Assembly (NCBI RefSeq): GCF_022869805.1
Contig: NZ_CP094974.1
Location: forward strand, 1,054,001-1,118,000
Direction of reading: 5' to 3'
DNA from: Halosolutus halophilus
Lineage (GTDB): Archaea; Halobacteriota; Halobacteria; Halobacteriales; Natrialbaceae
Length of the DNA: 64,000 nucleotides
The translations under genes and the position numbers were made by a program. The notes below the pieces were generated by a model. It worked only from the letters and a program-made list of their open reading frames with translations, ran no database searches and was not told the DNA's origin. This document shows positions 34,981 through 43,562 of this stretch, one piece after another. Within the stretch, counting starts at the first letter, position 1. Each line of letters starts with the position of its first letter.

Positions 34981-35424
34981 ATGCATATGCGGTGGAACTC
35001 GTTTCTCCAGAATACCATTCTCGCTACGGTACTCCTTGCAGGGGTGTACGGTCTTCGAGAGGCGGTTCCACTTGGCACCCTTCTACTTAGATTCAATCCA
35101 CTGGGAGTTACTACGATACTGGGACTAAACTACCCAGATGCCTTCGATCCAGCGGTGTTTATCGCAGAACTCTTTCTTCTCGGACTGGTCGGTACCGCTG
35201 CTGCACATCTCATTCATCGCTGGGCAACCGACGCCCACCATACTGGGTGGCATCTCGGTGTGGCTGGTGCCCTCGGTATAGTAGGCCTCCACTGGATAAA
35301 GTGGGCAATTGTATTTTCTGGTACAACCCATACCGATACAGAACCGGTCGTTATTACAGGCGTTTCGGGGTTGATACTGCTCGGCCTGGCCGGGTGGTTC
35401 GCTGGCAGTGGGACACGGAAGTGA
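34981..35424 (+). CDS. Integral membrane protein, four helices
   Basis: A 147-residue protein with four hydrophobic segments (ILATVLLAGVYGL, AVFIAELFLLGLVGTAAAHL, GVAGALGIVGLHWIKWAIVF, VVITGVSGLILLGLAGWFAG) and several His residues in or near the membrane (HLIHRW, HHTGWHLG). It is unrecognised. The start is 34981 or 34987. It is flanked on both sides by repeat copies. Confidence 0.6.
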   Translation: MHMRWNSFLQNTILATVLLAGVYGLREAVPLGTLLLRFNPLGVTTILGLNYPDAFDPAVFIAELFLLGLVGTAAAHLIHRWATDAHHTGWHLGVAGALGIVGLHWIKWAIVFSGTTHTDTEPVVITGVSGLILLGLAGWFAGSGTRK

Positions 35425-35466
35425 ACGGCAGATGACTGTGAAAGGTATGCACATGACATGAGCAGG

Positions 35467-35655
35467 TCTACTGACCAGTTGGTGCATCGGCTTCGGCGTG
35501 AAACAAATCAAGTCGTTGTGCTGAACTCATCCTCTGAGTCGGTCACGCCACTTCTGACAGAAGCCCAGAAGTTTGAACAACCTGTGCTGAACTCACAGCG
35601 CGAATGGTGCACGAGATTCGGCTCGATCTGCGACGGTGGTGAATCGCTCAGAATA
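35467..35655 (+). repeat. Dispersed hairpin repeat, full-length
   Basis: From TCTACTGACCAGTTGGTGC through CGGCGTGAAACAAATCAAGT, GTGCTGAACTCATCCTCTGA, CACTTCTGACAG, TGTGCTGAACTCACAGCGCG, ATGGTGCACGAGATTCGGCT and TCTGCGACGGTGGTGAATCG to CTCAGAATAGC. At about 189 bases it is one of the clearest guides to element length. Confidence 0.72.
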
Positions 35656-35704
35656 GCAAGTAGGTAACGGAGCGACGACTGATCTGTCCGGAAGATATCA
35701 AAAA

Positions 35705-35765
35705 CTGTGTGCTGAATATAGAGGATGGATTCAGCACGTAGGATGCGCCCTGTACGGTGAGTGTA
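35705..35765 (-). repeat. Dispersed hairpin repeat, inverted core
   Basis: The minus strand reads GTGCTGAATCCATCCTCTAT then ATTCAGCACACAG. It lies between the preceding full copy and the CPBP protease gene. Confidence 0.6.
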
Positions 35766-35853
35766 TCCATTGGGGGTGTTGACCGCTGACTTACAGTATG
35801 GAGGGAGTCTACATTCCACTCTATGTTAACTGTGTCCAGGCCGTAAATGGAGT

Positions 35854-36741
35854 ATGGAACAGACTGCGCATCGAACGATTGGCAATACGTCCGTCTCAAT
35901 CGGGAATCCATGGCTGTTCTTTGCCGTCACATTCGCCATAACGTGGGGATTCTGGCTGGCAGCAATCGCTCTTGAGGTAAGGTTTGACAGCGCCGCAGGC
36001 CTCGTGTTGCTACTAATCGGCCTTGTTGGCCCTGGAGCTGCCGGTATTGGGTTTGTGTACCTTGTGTACGATGATCGAGGACGGGCGGATTTCTGGAATC
36101 GCCTCAAACAAGTTCGCCGAATCGGCGTTCGGTGGTTCCTCGTGATACTTCTGCTTCCGCTGGCAGTGACTGTCACAGCCGCAGCAGTAAGTATGCTATT
36201 AGGTGGGTCAGGTGCGACATGGGGCGAAGGGGTGCAGGAATTTGGCGTGAATCCACTTGCGATCCTGCCTGCGCTATTTTTCGCCACACTCCCGCCTATT
36301 CTCGAAGAATTAGGATGGCGAGGCTATGCGTTAGACCGGCTTCAGATGAACTGGTCCGCGCTGAGTGCCAGCGTGCTGTTAGGCGTGGTCTGGGCCGTCT
36401 GGCACCTCCCGTTATTCTTTATCGAAGGCTCATTTCAACGCGAGGAAGTTGGATTCGCCACACTCGGGTTCTGGCTGTTCATGATCGGCATTGTCGCGCT
36501 ATCAGTCGTATTCACGTGGGTCTATAATCACACCTCACGCAGCATCCTCGGCATTATCCTTCTTCACGGATGGATTAATTTCGTCTCCGAAACGATCGAA
36601 GTCGGAGACGTATTCTATTACTCTCACTGGGTGCTGCTCGCAGTGATAATTACAGTAATCTGGGGAGCGGCGACACTCACGAATACCGAAGAGGTGCCTC
36701 AACCGCCTCCTGGTAGCGATCACGACCGCAGATACAGCTGA
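35854..36741 (+). CDS. CPBP-family intramembrane metalloprotease
   Basis: A 295-residue protein with about eight membrane helices. It has the Abi/CAAX protease motifs in order: EELGWRGYAL (EExxxR, residues ~152-161), WAVWHLPLF (catalytic His, ~180) and HGWINF (HxxxN, ~231). Family members process prenylated or membrane proteins or give immunity to peptide toxins; the substrate is unknown. No toxin gene is visible next to it. Confidence 0.85.
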   Translation: MEQTAHRTIGNTSVSIGNPWLFFAVTFAITWGFWLAAIALEVRFDSAAGLVLLLIGLVGPGAAGIGFVYLVYDDRGRADFWNRLKQVRRIGVRWFLVILLLPLAVTVTAAAVSMLLGGSGATWGEGVQEFGVNPLAILPALFFATLPPILEELGWRGYALDRLQMNWSALSASVLLGVVWAVWHLPLFFIEGSFQREEVGFATLGFWLFMIGIVALSVVFTWVYNHTSRSILGIILLHGWINFVSETIEVGDVFYYSHWVLLAVIITVIWGAATLTNTEEVPQPPPGSDHDRRYS

Positions 36742-36794
36742 CACGGAACGTTCTGTACGATAGTTGGCCGCGCTCAATTGGTCACATCCGGCGA

Positions 36795-36895
36795 GCGTAC
36801 GAGATACCCGCCCTGTATCTTGCAGAGACTCGACGAACTACCGAGATAGTGTCAGAAGGAGCGTGCGAGATACGGAGAATGGATGCATCACATTG
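36795..36895 (-). repeat. Dispersed hairpin repeat, inverted copy
   Basis: The minus strand reads GATGCATCCATTCTCCGTAT, CTCGCACGCTCCTTCTGACA, CTATCTCGGTAGTTCGTCGA and GCAAGATACAGGGCGGG. All core blocks are in the right order. Confidence 0.62.
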
Positions 36896-36968
36896 CCATC
36901 GTTTATATCACTCCTCTCGGAAATGACATTGCGAAAAGAGACATGTACCCGGTTTCGTTATTACAGGA

Positions 36969-37697
36969 ATGAACTTGCAGCATCCACGAGCAATATATCT
37001 CTTGTTGTTGGTTCTTGGGATCGCTGTTCTGTTGACCGGTGGCGGTATCGCAGATTCCGAAACGAAAGTGCAGCAGTATACGGCCTTCGAAGTGACTCAT
37101 GAGGACGGTGAACTCGTTCTGACAGACGTAGACACCGGCGAGGAACGCCGAGATGCGCAAGCTTCGGTCACAAACGTCGATGAGAACATCGTTTGTTTGC
37201 CGACGGGTACCAGAGAATGCAGCCTCGCTTTCCGAGAGTACAACGGCGAGGTCAATTCCACCGGCATTTCGAGTGAATTTCGCTACGCGTACTTCGACGG
37301 TGAGTTCTATCGACTTACGGCTACCAATGATTTCGAGTTCGAATTCGAGCGAACGGATGCCTCGGACGCATTCGCCGCGTTAGCTCTTGACAGTGATCGA
37401 CTGACGGATACAGAACGCGATGCGCTAGAAGAAGGGAAGACCGTCTCCACACAACCCGTTCCCCATCCAAACCACCTCGTAGAGCACGGTGGGAAGTACT
37501 ACACAATTCTTCAAACTGGAAGCAAAGTGTACGGCGACTCCGATTCGTTCTGTAGTTCGAGCGGCGACGACTTCTGCGACCGAGCGGATGTGGAGCGGTG
37601 GGTTGACTGGATCTGGGGAATTGGACTCGGAATACTCGGGGTTTTCGGGGCTCTTGTCGGTGGCGGAGGACTGCTAAGAGAGTACCGATCAGACTAA
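36969..37697 (+). CDS. Exported protein with C-terminal membrane anchor, unknown
   Basis: A 242-residue protein with signal peptide AIYLLLLVLGIAVLLTGGGI, an acidic ectodomain containing cysteines (CLPTGTREC, then FCSSSGDDFC) that may form disulfides, and a C-terminal helix (WIWGIGLGILGVFGALVGGG). FDGEFYRLTA and HGGKYYTIL resemble the strand motifs of the lipoprotein at 27174. Its layout matches 24401-25165. Surface role unknown. Confidence 0.62.
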   Translation: MNLQHPRAIYLLLLVLGIAVLLTGGGIADSETKVQQYTAFEVTHEDGELVLTDVDTGEERRDAQASVTNVDENIVCLPTGTRECSLAFREYNGEVNSTGISSEFRYAYFDGEFYRLTATNDFEFEFERTDASDAFAALALDSDRLTDTERDALEEGKTVSTQPVPHPNHLVEHGGKYYTILQTGSKVYGDSDSFCSSSGDDFCDRADVERWVDWIWGIGLGILGVFGALVGGGGLLREYRSD

Positions 37698-37784
37698 CCG
37701 AACAGTAGTTCAGTCCGGTTTTGCCGATCATTTGGCAATCCAAATCACTACCAAGAATAACTTCGGCCAGTGATAATCATCCTC

Positions 37785-37985
37785 CTTAGACTGAGCGGCC
37801 CGACCAAGCCATTGTCAAGTGACAATCCGTGCAACATTCGCACCCTGTATTCCGCACGATCGGACTTGACCTATACAGATTCTATCAGAAATCGCCTGCT
37901 GAATACGAAGGATGCGTTCAGCACGACGGCGTTCTTTGTTTCACTCCAACGTTAATGAATTAACCGTTCAGTAGATCTGCGAACA
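37785..37985 (-). repeat. Dispersed hairpin repeat, full-length inverted copy
   Basis: The minus strand begins AGATCTACTGAACGG, has GGAGTGAAACAAAGAACGCC, GTCGTGCTGAACGCATCCTT, CGTATTCAGCAGGCGATTTC, TGCGGAATACAGGGTGCGAA and ends GGCCGCTCAGTCTAAGG. It shows that the element is complete in both orientations. Confidence 0.7.
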
Positions 37986-38045
37986 GAACACTGAAAGTGT
38001 ATCCACTACCGGAGCTGAATTAGATCGGTTTAAGAGTTGGTTGTG

Positions 38046-38474
38046 TCACCGGATAACTGTTACCGACACGGAGGCTTTGTTGACGACGGTAGTTGCAACA
38101 GTGCCGAGTAGACGATGAAATGGGCTGGGGGGACCTCCGTGCCCCCCCAGCACGACATGATCGACGTTGCTCGTATCGATATAAGCGAGGATTGTGTCTG
38201 CTGGTTCACCGGTTTCGACTGTTGTTTCAATTGATCGGCCTACCGCTCCACTCCGATCGCGGGCACGCTCGATCAGTCGATCAGCTTGGGTATAGGCCGC
38301 ATCAAGCCGTGATTCCTCCACTTCCAGAATGCCTCCTTCGCTCATGTTCGTATCAAGTGGTGTCACGACGTTCAAGACGGTGATCTCACAGTCGAATACG
38401 TCAAGTGCATGTTCGAGAGCATCCTTGGCCAATGGAGAGCCGTCCAGCGGGACAAGGACGTGTGACGGGGCCAT
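38046..38474 (-). CDS. Universal stress protein (UspA family)
   Basis: A 142-residue UspA-fold protein: HVLVPLDGSPLAKDALEHAL at the start, and the nucleotide-binding GGHGGPPSPFHRLLGTVAT near the C-terminus. This is a slightly altered form of the G-x2-G-x9-G-S/T pattern. It is a cytoplasmic stress-related nucleotide-binding protein. An additional UspA is at 50483-50944. Confidence 0.85.
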   Translation of the reverse strand: MAPSHVLVPLDGSPLAKDALEHALDVFDCEITVLNVVTPLDTNMSEGGILEVEESRLDAAYTQADRLIERARDRSGAVGRSIETTVETGEPADTILAYIDTSNVDHVVLGGHGGPPSPFHRLLGTVATTVVNKASVSVTVIR

Positions 38475-38651
38475 AGCTGTCGTTCGCGAGCGAACGTATT
38501 GTCTCCTCACGTGGCATACTACTACTGGTTGCCATTGATCGGCGGTCTGTGGCTGCTCTGTATTGAACAATTCAGACCCGATAGGGCAGATGCACACTAC
38601 TCGTGCAAACCTAACGTGAATGCTTTCATCAGGAAATATAGATGTTAATAG

Positions 38652-38729
38652 AGCTGTGCTGAATACACAGCGCGAATGTGGAACGTACCGAGAGGCGATC
38701 TGCAAGGATTAGTGATCGGTCAGTACAGG
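38652..38729 (+). repeat. Dispersed hairpin repeat, right half only
   Basis: It contains TGTGCTGAATACACAGCGCG, AATGTGGAACG, GCGATCTGC and the right terminus GTGATCGGTCAGTACAGG. Confidence 0.62.
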
Positions 38730-38786
38730 ATGCGAAGTGATCATTCGAATCAAAAATGACATTTCCCGCGCACGGTATCGAATTCT

Positions 38787-39191
38787 ATGGATCAACCTGC
38801 CCACGCCTCGGTTCGGGGTCTCATTGAGAACGAGGGTCGAGTTCTCCTCATTAAACAACGAACGCCCGATGGGAGCGACGTGTGGGAGGTGCCGGGTGGA
38901 CGGGCATTGATTGGCGAAGACCCGAGAGACGCAGTCGTCCGTGAAGTGAGGGAGGAAACGTCCCTCGAGATCACCGTTGGAGATCCGATCGACGTGTATT
39001 CGTACACTTGGGACGGGCGCGCGAAGGGCGTAGTAGCAACGGTTTTCGAGTGCGAAGTAGTCGACGGGACAGTAGACATTAGTAATACCCCCGAAGACGA
39101 ATCGATCATTGGTTTCGACTGGGTTACTCGCACTCGAGTTGATTCGTTACCTATGCTACCCGAACTCAGAGAGATCATCACCGATCAGTAA
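38787..39191 (+). CDS. NUDIX hydrolase
   Basis: A 134-residue NUDIX-domain protein. The box GRALIGEDPRDAVVREVREE followed by TSL has the catalytic Arg, Glu and Glu-Glu, with the usual final Gly replaced by Ser. It hydrolyses a nucleoside diphosphate linked to another group; the substrate is not predictable. It is cytoplasmic and monocistronic. Confidence 0.87.
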   Translation: MDQPAHASVRGLIENEGRVLLIKQRTPDGSDVWEVPGGRALIGEDPRDAVVREVREETSLEITVGDPIDVYSYTWDGRAKGVVATVFECEVVDGTVDISNTPEDESIIGFDWVTRTRVDSLPMLPELREIITDQ

Positions 39192-39204
39192 GCACGTGAA
39201 GTGA

Positions 39205-39374
39205 GCGAATGGTTCGCCGGTTTCGCCGTGAAACAAACGATGTCGTCGTGTTGCACTCATGCTCTGTATTCGGCACGCCGCTCGTGACAGCGACTCGGCA
39301 GTTCGTTGATCTCTGCAAGATAGCGCGGAGGATTATCTCTCAATACCTGGCAGGTTAGATCGGTCAGTACGGCG
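39205..39374 (+). repeat. Dispersed hairpin repeat copy
   Basis: It has GCCGTGAAACAAACGATGTC, GTGTTGCACTCATGCTCTGT, ATTCGGCACGCCGCTCGTGA, CAGCGACTCGGCAGTTCG and ends GATCGGTCAGTACGG. Confidence 0.62.
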
Positions 39375-39534
39375 GAACAGGTCTCACGTCGGGATTATCG
39401 TTCACCGACCCGTACCATCATGCTGACAGTAATTTGCGGAATAGTATCGTCATGGTATTATATACGGGGTTGCCGTGTGTCGGTGTGAGCCGATCGAGAC
39501 AGACCCGCTGTCACGGTTCGAGAGAGGTGTTACT

Positions 39535-39864
39535 ATGAGCAACTGGATCGGCACCAAAGTGCAACAATCAGATTCTGAGACGATGCAAGAACCGCGCCGG
39601 ACCACGATTTCGGAACCGTCTCGACTGGAACCAAATGCGTTCGGGTTAGCGTGTGGAATATTTTGGGCGGGCGCGGTGGCGGCTATCGGTCTCACTGCTC
39701 GAGTGGGGTGGGGAAAACGGTGGGAAGAGCTACTCGCGGACATGTACCGCGGCTTCAATGAGACCAGGTCCGGACTCATCATTGGTGCTGGCTGGGCGTT
39801 TCTGGACGGGTTTACCAGTGGATACGTCGTCGCTTCGTTGTACGATCGCATCCTGCCGGATTGA
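39535..39864 (+). CDS. Holin-like small membrane protein (haloarchaeal bacteriophage-holin annotation group)
   Basis: A 109-residue protein. A polar N-terminus is followed by two helices (AFGLACGIFWAGAVAAIGLT and SGLIIGAGWAFLDGFTSGYV) with the conserved linker RVGWGKRWEELLADMYRGF. This family is abundant in haloarchaeal chromosomes and is called holin only by weak similarity; cell lysis should not be assumed. ATG 39535 starts the conserved part. Confidence 0.65.
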   Translation: MSNWIGTKVQQSDSETMQEPRRTTISEPSRLEPNAFGLACGIFWAGAVAAIGLTARVGWGKRWEELLADMYRGFNETRSGLIIGAGWAFLDGFTSGYVVASLYDRILPD

Positions 39865-39925
39865 CGATCGGAATCTGCGTCCCGTTTCGCTTCCCAACGC
39901 GCACAGTTGGGGAAGATCTGGGTCG

Positions 39926-40588
39926 TCAGGGCGCTCGAGTGTCCAATAGGTCGGCTAGCTGGTTCGAAACGTCCGTGAGGTACGCGGTTCCGAGAACGGA
40001 GACGAGGAGGGCACCGAGCAAGTCGTACGTGAGATCGAGGACGGTGTCTTCAAGACCGTACTGCGTGAGAATGTCAGGGATACCGAGGAGTTGCGCTGCG
40101 ATGGTGACGTAAAACTCGTAGAGTTCCCAGACGACACCGAACGCCATCATGAAGATGAGGAGGTACACGAACAGAAACGTCGGCGGAAAATCGACGGCGT
40201 CGGTGTGTACGTCCAGCGCTCGTGCGGTCGCGTAACCGACGCCTGCCACGAGCGAGGAAGAGAGCGCGTGGGTCAGGTGGTCCCACCACCACACGGCCTG
40301 GTACGGCGTCAGAAAACCGAGTCCGGGCAGCGGTACTGTTCCGAGCGCGTGGAGGACCATCGGGACCGTGATCCAGAGGACGAGTCCGACGTCCATCGTG
40401 AATCCGTACCGCCGCTTGAAAAGGGCGGGGAGTTGCGAGACGAGAAGACCGGTAGTCGCATTGACCACTATGCCCAGACTCCCGAACCACAATCCAGTCA
40501 CGAGGATTACGATCATGAGGAGTTGGAGTACGCGGACGAGTAGGGCAGCCTGTTTGGCGGTGAGTCTCAACCGCTCGCGGATCGTCAC
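39926..40588 (-). CDS. Integral membrane protein
   Basis: A 220-residue protein with about six membrane segments. A Trp/His-rich loop (AVWWWDHLTHALSSSLVAG) and a Glu/Asp-rich one (VVWELYEFYVTI) recall haloarchaeal DUF2238-like membrane proteins. The GTG start overlaps the stop of 40585-41184 (GTGA), so the two are coupled. Function unknown. Confidence 0.6.
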   Translation of the reverse strand: MTIRERLRLTAKQAALLVRVLQLLMIVILVTGLWFGSLGIVVNATTGLLVSQLPALFKRRYGFTMDVGLVLWITVPMVLHALGTVPLPGLGFLTPYQAVWWWDHLTHALSSSLVAGVGYATARALDVHTDAVDFPPTFLFVYLLIFMMAFGVVWELYEFYVTIAAQLLGIPDILTQYGLEDTVLDLTYDLLGALLVSVLGTAYLTDVSNQLADLLDTRAP

Positions 40589-41184
40589 GTCGATTCCACC
40601 CCTCGTGGTGGCGACTGTTCGCGTCGGAGTTGCCACCGGAAGTACAGCCAGAAGGTGAAGCCCGAAACGAGCCCCGCGACGAGCGCGACGCTGAAGATTA
40701 GCATGAGGTCGTCGTTCGTCTCAACGAACGTGTCGCCGAGATAGGCCGCACTAAACGCCGAGCCGACCGCCCAGAATCCGGCGACGGCGAGCGTGGTGAT
40801 ACAGACGAAGAACACGGCGAAGGCGGGTGTCATCTGAAGCGTCGTCGTGAGTTGGAGCGTGCTGACGACGAGCATGCCGAGCACCGCGACGCCGACACCA
40901 ACGAAAAACTGGCCGAGGAACGCTGGCTGGAGTGGTCCGAGGACAAGCGGAAGCGACGCGACGACGAGAAGTGGCCACGGGAGCGTGTGTGTCCATGAAC
41001 GGACAACCAGCGGTGGAACTACCGCAGTTGCCGTCGCGACAGTGGCGAACGCTGCCCCAACGAAGTAGCCCACGAAGAGGTGCGCGATTACTGCAGTGGC
41101 GAGGATTCCAGTAAGCACCCACGTGATCACAGCATTTGTTCGCGTGTCAGTAACGAACCACTCATTCGGTAGTTCCTGACTCAT
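40585..41184 (-). CDS. Integral membrane protein, upstream partner
   Basis: A 199-residue protein with six hydrophobic segments (e.g. VITWVLTGILATAVIAHLFV, FFVGVGVAVLGMLVVSTLQ) and a basic C-terminus. It has no known motif. Its GC content is core-like, unlike the flanking orphan genes. It is translationally coupled to 39926-40588. Confidence 0.6.
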   Translation of the reverse strand: MSQELPNEWFVTDTRTNAVITWVLTGILATAVIAHLFVGYFVGAAFATVATATAVVPPLVVRSWTHTLPWPLLVVASLPLVLGPLQPAFLGQFFVGVGVAVLGMLVVSTLQLTTTLQMTPAFAVFFVCITTLAVAGFWAVGSAFSAAYLGDTFVETNDDLMLIFSVALVAGLVSGFTFWLYFRWQLRREQSPPRGVEST

Positions 41185-41388
41185 ACTGCGCGTATCGTCG
41201 TCCGTTGCATAGTACCAGCCACTGAGTCCAGCAGCCTCGAAGGATCGTCGGTCATATCGCTCTAATCGCTGTCGAGGAACAAAGTACCCCGATATCGACG
41301 GTCCGAACGGTTAACAAGGATATCTCGGTCAGGGCCCATCGCGAACCAATACGATTCGGCGAACTTGCTGGCCCCCATCGTCTGCGTG

Positions 41389-41452
41389 AAGTGCTGAACC
41401 TCCCGGGATATATTCAGCCGCCCTTTTTTGAAAGTGGCTCGACGATCCCTGA
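41389..41452 (+). repeat. Dispersed hairpin repeat, short fragment
   Basis: GTGCTGAACCTCCCGGGATA, TATTCAGCCGCCC and TTTTTTGAAAGTGGCTCGAC retain the hairpin and its downstream block only. Confidence 0.5.
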
Positions 41453-41509
41453 AACGGTGTAAGAGACAAGGTGTATATTCTCCACTTGATACGCCCTAGT
41501 AATCGGTAG

Positions 41510-41687
41510 GTTCAGCTCAGATTCTCCGGAACAAATGAAATCGGTTTGCTGATCGCATCCTCTCTATATTCAGCACACTGCTTCTGACAGAATTTGAGGA
41601 GAACGGTGAACTGGTGCTGGATACAGGGCGCGAATGGTGCACGAGATTCGACTCGATTTGCGACGGTGGTGATCGCTCAGTATATGG
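41510..41687 (+). repeat. Dispersed hairpin repeat, near full-length
   Basis: TCAGATTCTCCGGAACAAAT, TGCTGATCGCATCCTCTCTA, TATTCAGCACACTGCTTCTG, TGCTGGATACAGGGCGCGAA, TGGTGCACGAGATTCGACTC and GATTTGCGACGGTGGTGATC, ending GCTCAGTATATGG. It overlaps no gene and ends just before the lipoprotein stop at 41695. Confidence 0.7.
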
Positions 41688-41694
41688 GGTGCAT

Positions 41695-42198
41695 CTACCG
41701 GTCGTTCGAGTCGAAGTTCCACAGTCCGTCAACCGAGTGGATCGTGAGATACGTCCCATCCGACGAGGCGGTGACCCTGTTGTGAACCTGCACCCGGTTG
41801 AAGTTCTCCCGTGACGTCGCGACGTTAAAACTGCCGACCGACTCGCCATCCTCGGCCCACTCCGGACTGGTGGTTCCGACCACGTAGCGTACGGAATCGA
41901 ACTGTTCAGTAAACGCGTCGTGAAGGGCATCGGAGACGACCGGCATTCGGGGCGTCGGAAACCGGTCTGCCCACTCCTCGCCGAGGTGGACGAGTCCTGG
42001 TGGAGCATCGTTCGGCTCATAGCTGGCATCGACGTTGATGACGGGCACCTCTACGGTCCGGCCGGGCTCCTCGATGAGGCCGTCGATAGCTTTGAACTGT
42101 ATGTACGCGTCGACGCGCTCGGCGGAGTTCAGACACCCTGCAAGGGCGAGCGGGACGCCAGACCCAACAGTACCGAGTACCGTTCGTCGAGAGAGCAT
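41695..42198 (-). CDS. Tat lipoprotein, unknown
   Basis: A 167-residue protein with SRRTVLGTVGSGVPLALAGC as lipoprotein signal. The mature part (VDAYIQFKAIDGLIEEPGRT) ends SVDGLWNFDSNDR. No family is recognised. It is anchored outside the membrane. Repeat copies lie on both sides. Confidence 0.62.
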   Translation of the reverse strand: MLSRRTVLGTVGSGVPLALAGCLNSAERVDAYIQFKAIDGLIEEPGRTVEVPVINVDASYEPNDAPPGLVHLGEEWADRFPTPRMPVVSDALHDAFTEQFDSVRYVVGTTSPEWAEDGESVGSFNVATSRENFNRVQVHNRVTASSDGTYLTIHSVDGLWNFDSNDR

Positions 42199-42260
42199 GT
42201 CCCCGAGTTTACTGGTTCGGATGCATATGTCTTCCGTGAGCAGAATGATACACACGTATA

Positions 42261-42396
42261 TCTACTGAGCGGTCGGTTCAGAATCTTCGGCACGAAACAA
42301 ATTCAATGGTCGTGCTGAACGCATCCTCTGTATGCAGCACGCTGTTTCTGGCAACAGTTCGGTAGGTCCCTAAGGCCGTGCTAAATACAGGGCGCG
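42261..42396 (+). repeat. Dispersed hairpin repeat interrupted by an IS
   Basis: It has a clean left end TCTACTGAGCGGTCGGTTCA, then GGCACGAAACAAATTCAATG, GTCGTGCTGAACGCATCCTC, TGTATGCAGCACGCTGTTTC and GTGCTAAATACAGGGCGCG, where the IS begins. A short piece of the right half resumes after 43330 (CACAGCGCGTATCC). Confidence 0.68.
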
Positions 42397-43330
42397 GGCC
42401 GTGTTTAGACGCTAGTAATATTGCCTCTATGTCGGGAATTCTAGGAAATGAAGCGAGCACAGGTGGATGTGCACTCCAAACTGGCCCGCTTCACCGAACG
42501 ATGCGTCGAATTGTCTCAAAAAGCTGTCGGAAGCGGTTCGAAAGAACCTCTCAGCAAAGGAAAGGGTGGCTACGCTGATTGGGTGATCGTAGCGATCCAT
42601 GGTCTTCGGGAATACCTCGATCACTCCTACCGACGGTTGCTAGACGTTCTTCGAGAAATGCCAGCTATTGTCGCCAAACTCGGCCTTTCACCGGATGAGT
42701 TGCCGGACTTCACCACCGTTTGTGTTCGAAAACAGGATCTCAAGATGCCCGTCTGGCGGATGCTGTTGCAGCTGTCGGCGGAACTATTCGATACCGGAGA
42801 GGTACAAGCAATCGACTCAACCTGCATCGCTCATCGCTCGTCCAGCCATAACTACGCAAAACGCGTCAAAGGGACGTTTGAGTCGGTCAAAACCACTATT
42901 CTCGTAGACTGTTCCACGCGAGCTATTCTCGATATACACTGCTCGATGAACCTACCACATGACACGCAGATTGCGTGGCAAGTCCTGAAAAGAAACCTCA
43001 GCAACGTGGAAACCGTCGTCGCTGACAAAGGGTTTGATTGGGATGAACTCCGCCAGATGCTGCGAAACGAGGGGATTAGACCGGTGATCAAGCATCGTGA
43101 GTTCTACTCGCTCGATGCCACACACAATGCTCGGATTAATGATGAAACCTACCATCAACGGTCTATCGCAGAATCGATGTTTTTCGCGTTGCGCAAGCGA
43201 TTCGGTTCAACACTTAAGGCAAGAACGTGGTTTGGACAGTTCCGAGAACTCGTCCTTAAGGCCGCCGTCAGAAACATCGAACAATCGCTCAGGGCCTAAC
43301 TCTGATGATTTCGACCATCTAAACAAGACC
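42397..43330 (+). mobile_element. 934-bp IS element (DDE transposase), inserted in a repeat copy
   Basis: Ends are GGCCGTGTTTAGACG at 42397 and, on the minus strand, GGTCTTGTTTAGATG at 43330 (12 of 15 matching). The flanking 9-mers CAGGGCGCG and CACAGCGCG match at 7 positions, consistent with an aged 9-bp duplication. It carries one transposase gene. The 241-bp element at 29164-29404 shares these ends and the same insertion point in the repeat. Confidence 0.75.
42448..43299 (+). CDS. IS5-like DDE transposase
   Basis: A 283-residue transposase with N-terminal helical DNA-binding part. It has first Asp in VQAIDSTCIAHRS (~residue 115), second Asp in VETVVADKGFDWDEL (~191), and the Glu in YHQRSIAESMFFALRKRFGS (~248). 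The frame is complete and looks functional. Several haloarchaeal IS5 subgroup transposases have this size. Confidence 0.85.
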   Translation: MKRAQVDVHSKLARFTERCVELSQKAVGSGSKEPLSKGKGGYADWVIVAIHGLREYLDHSYRRLLDVLREMPAIVAKLGLSPDELPDFTTVCVRKQDLKMPVWRMLLQLSAELFDTGEVQAIDSTCIAHRSSSHNYAKRVKGTFESVKTTILVDCSTRAILDIHCSMNLPHDTQIAWQVLKRNLSNVETVVADKGFDWDELRQMLRNEGIRPVIKHREFYSLDATHNARINDETYHQRSIAESMFFALRKRFGSTLKARTWFGQFRELVLKAAVRNIEQSLRA

Positions 43331-43562
43331 CACAGCGCGTATCCATCAGCCCGGCCCAAGAATCTCCCGTCCATCGGAGTTCGTAGCCGACCGACCCGTG
43401 TCATGCAGTCGCATTTCACAGCATCGGCGCTCCCGCAACAGCGGTACCTGTTGGGACGTGAGCTACCGTGTATCAGAACCTTCGTCATGAAAAAACATCT
43501 GATGGTATTGAATGGCATTCAGAGGCATATATATCCGTGTGCGGCCCCTCCGTTCAACTACA
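43331..43562. other. Intergenic stretch between IS and phasin-like gene
   Basis: It holds the residual right arm of the interrupted repeat (to about 43350), then unrecognised DNA. A GCATATATATCC TATA box near 43528-43539 places transcription start at the ATG 43563. Confidence 0.45.

Noticed and set aside
39535-39864. A phage lysis holin indicating a provirus
   Set aside because: The family is widespread in haloarchaeal chromosomes and no other phage gene lies nearby.
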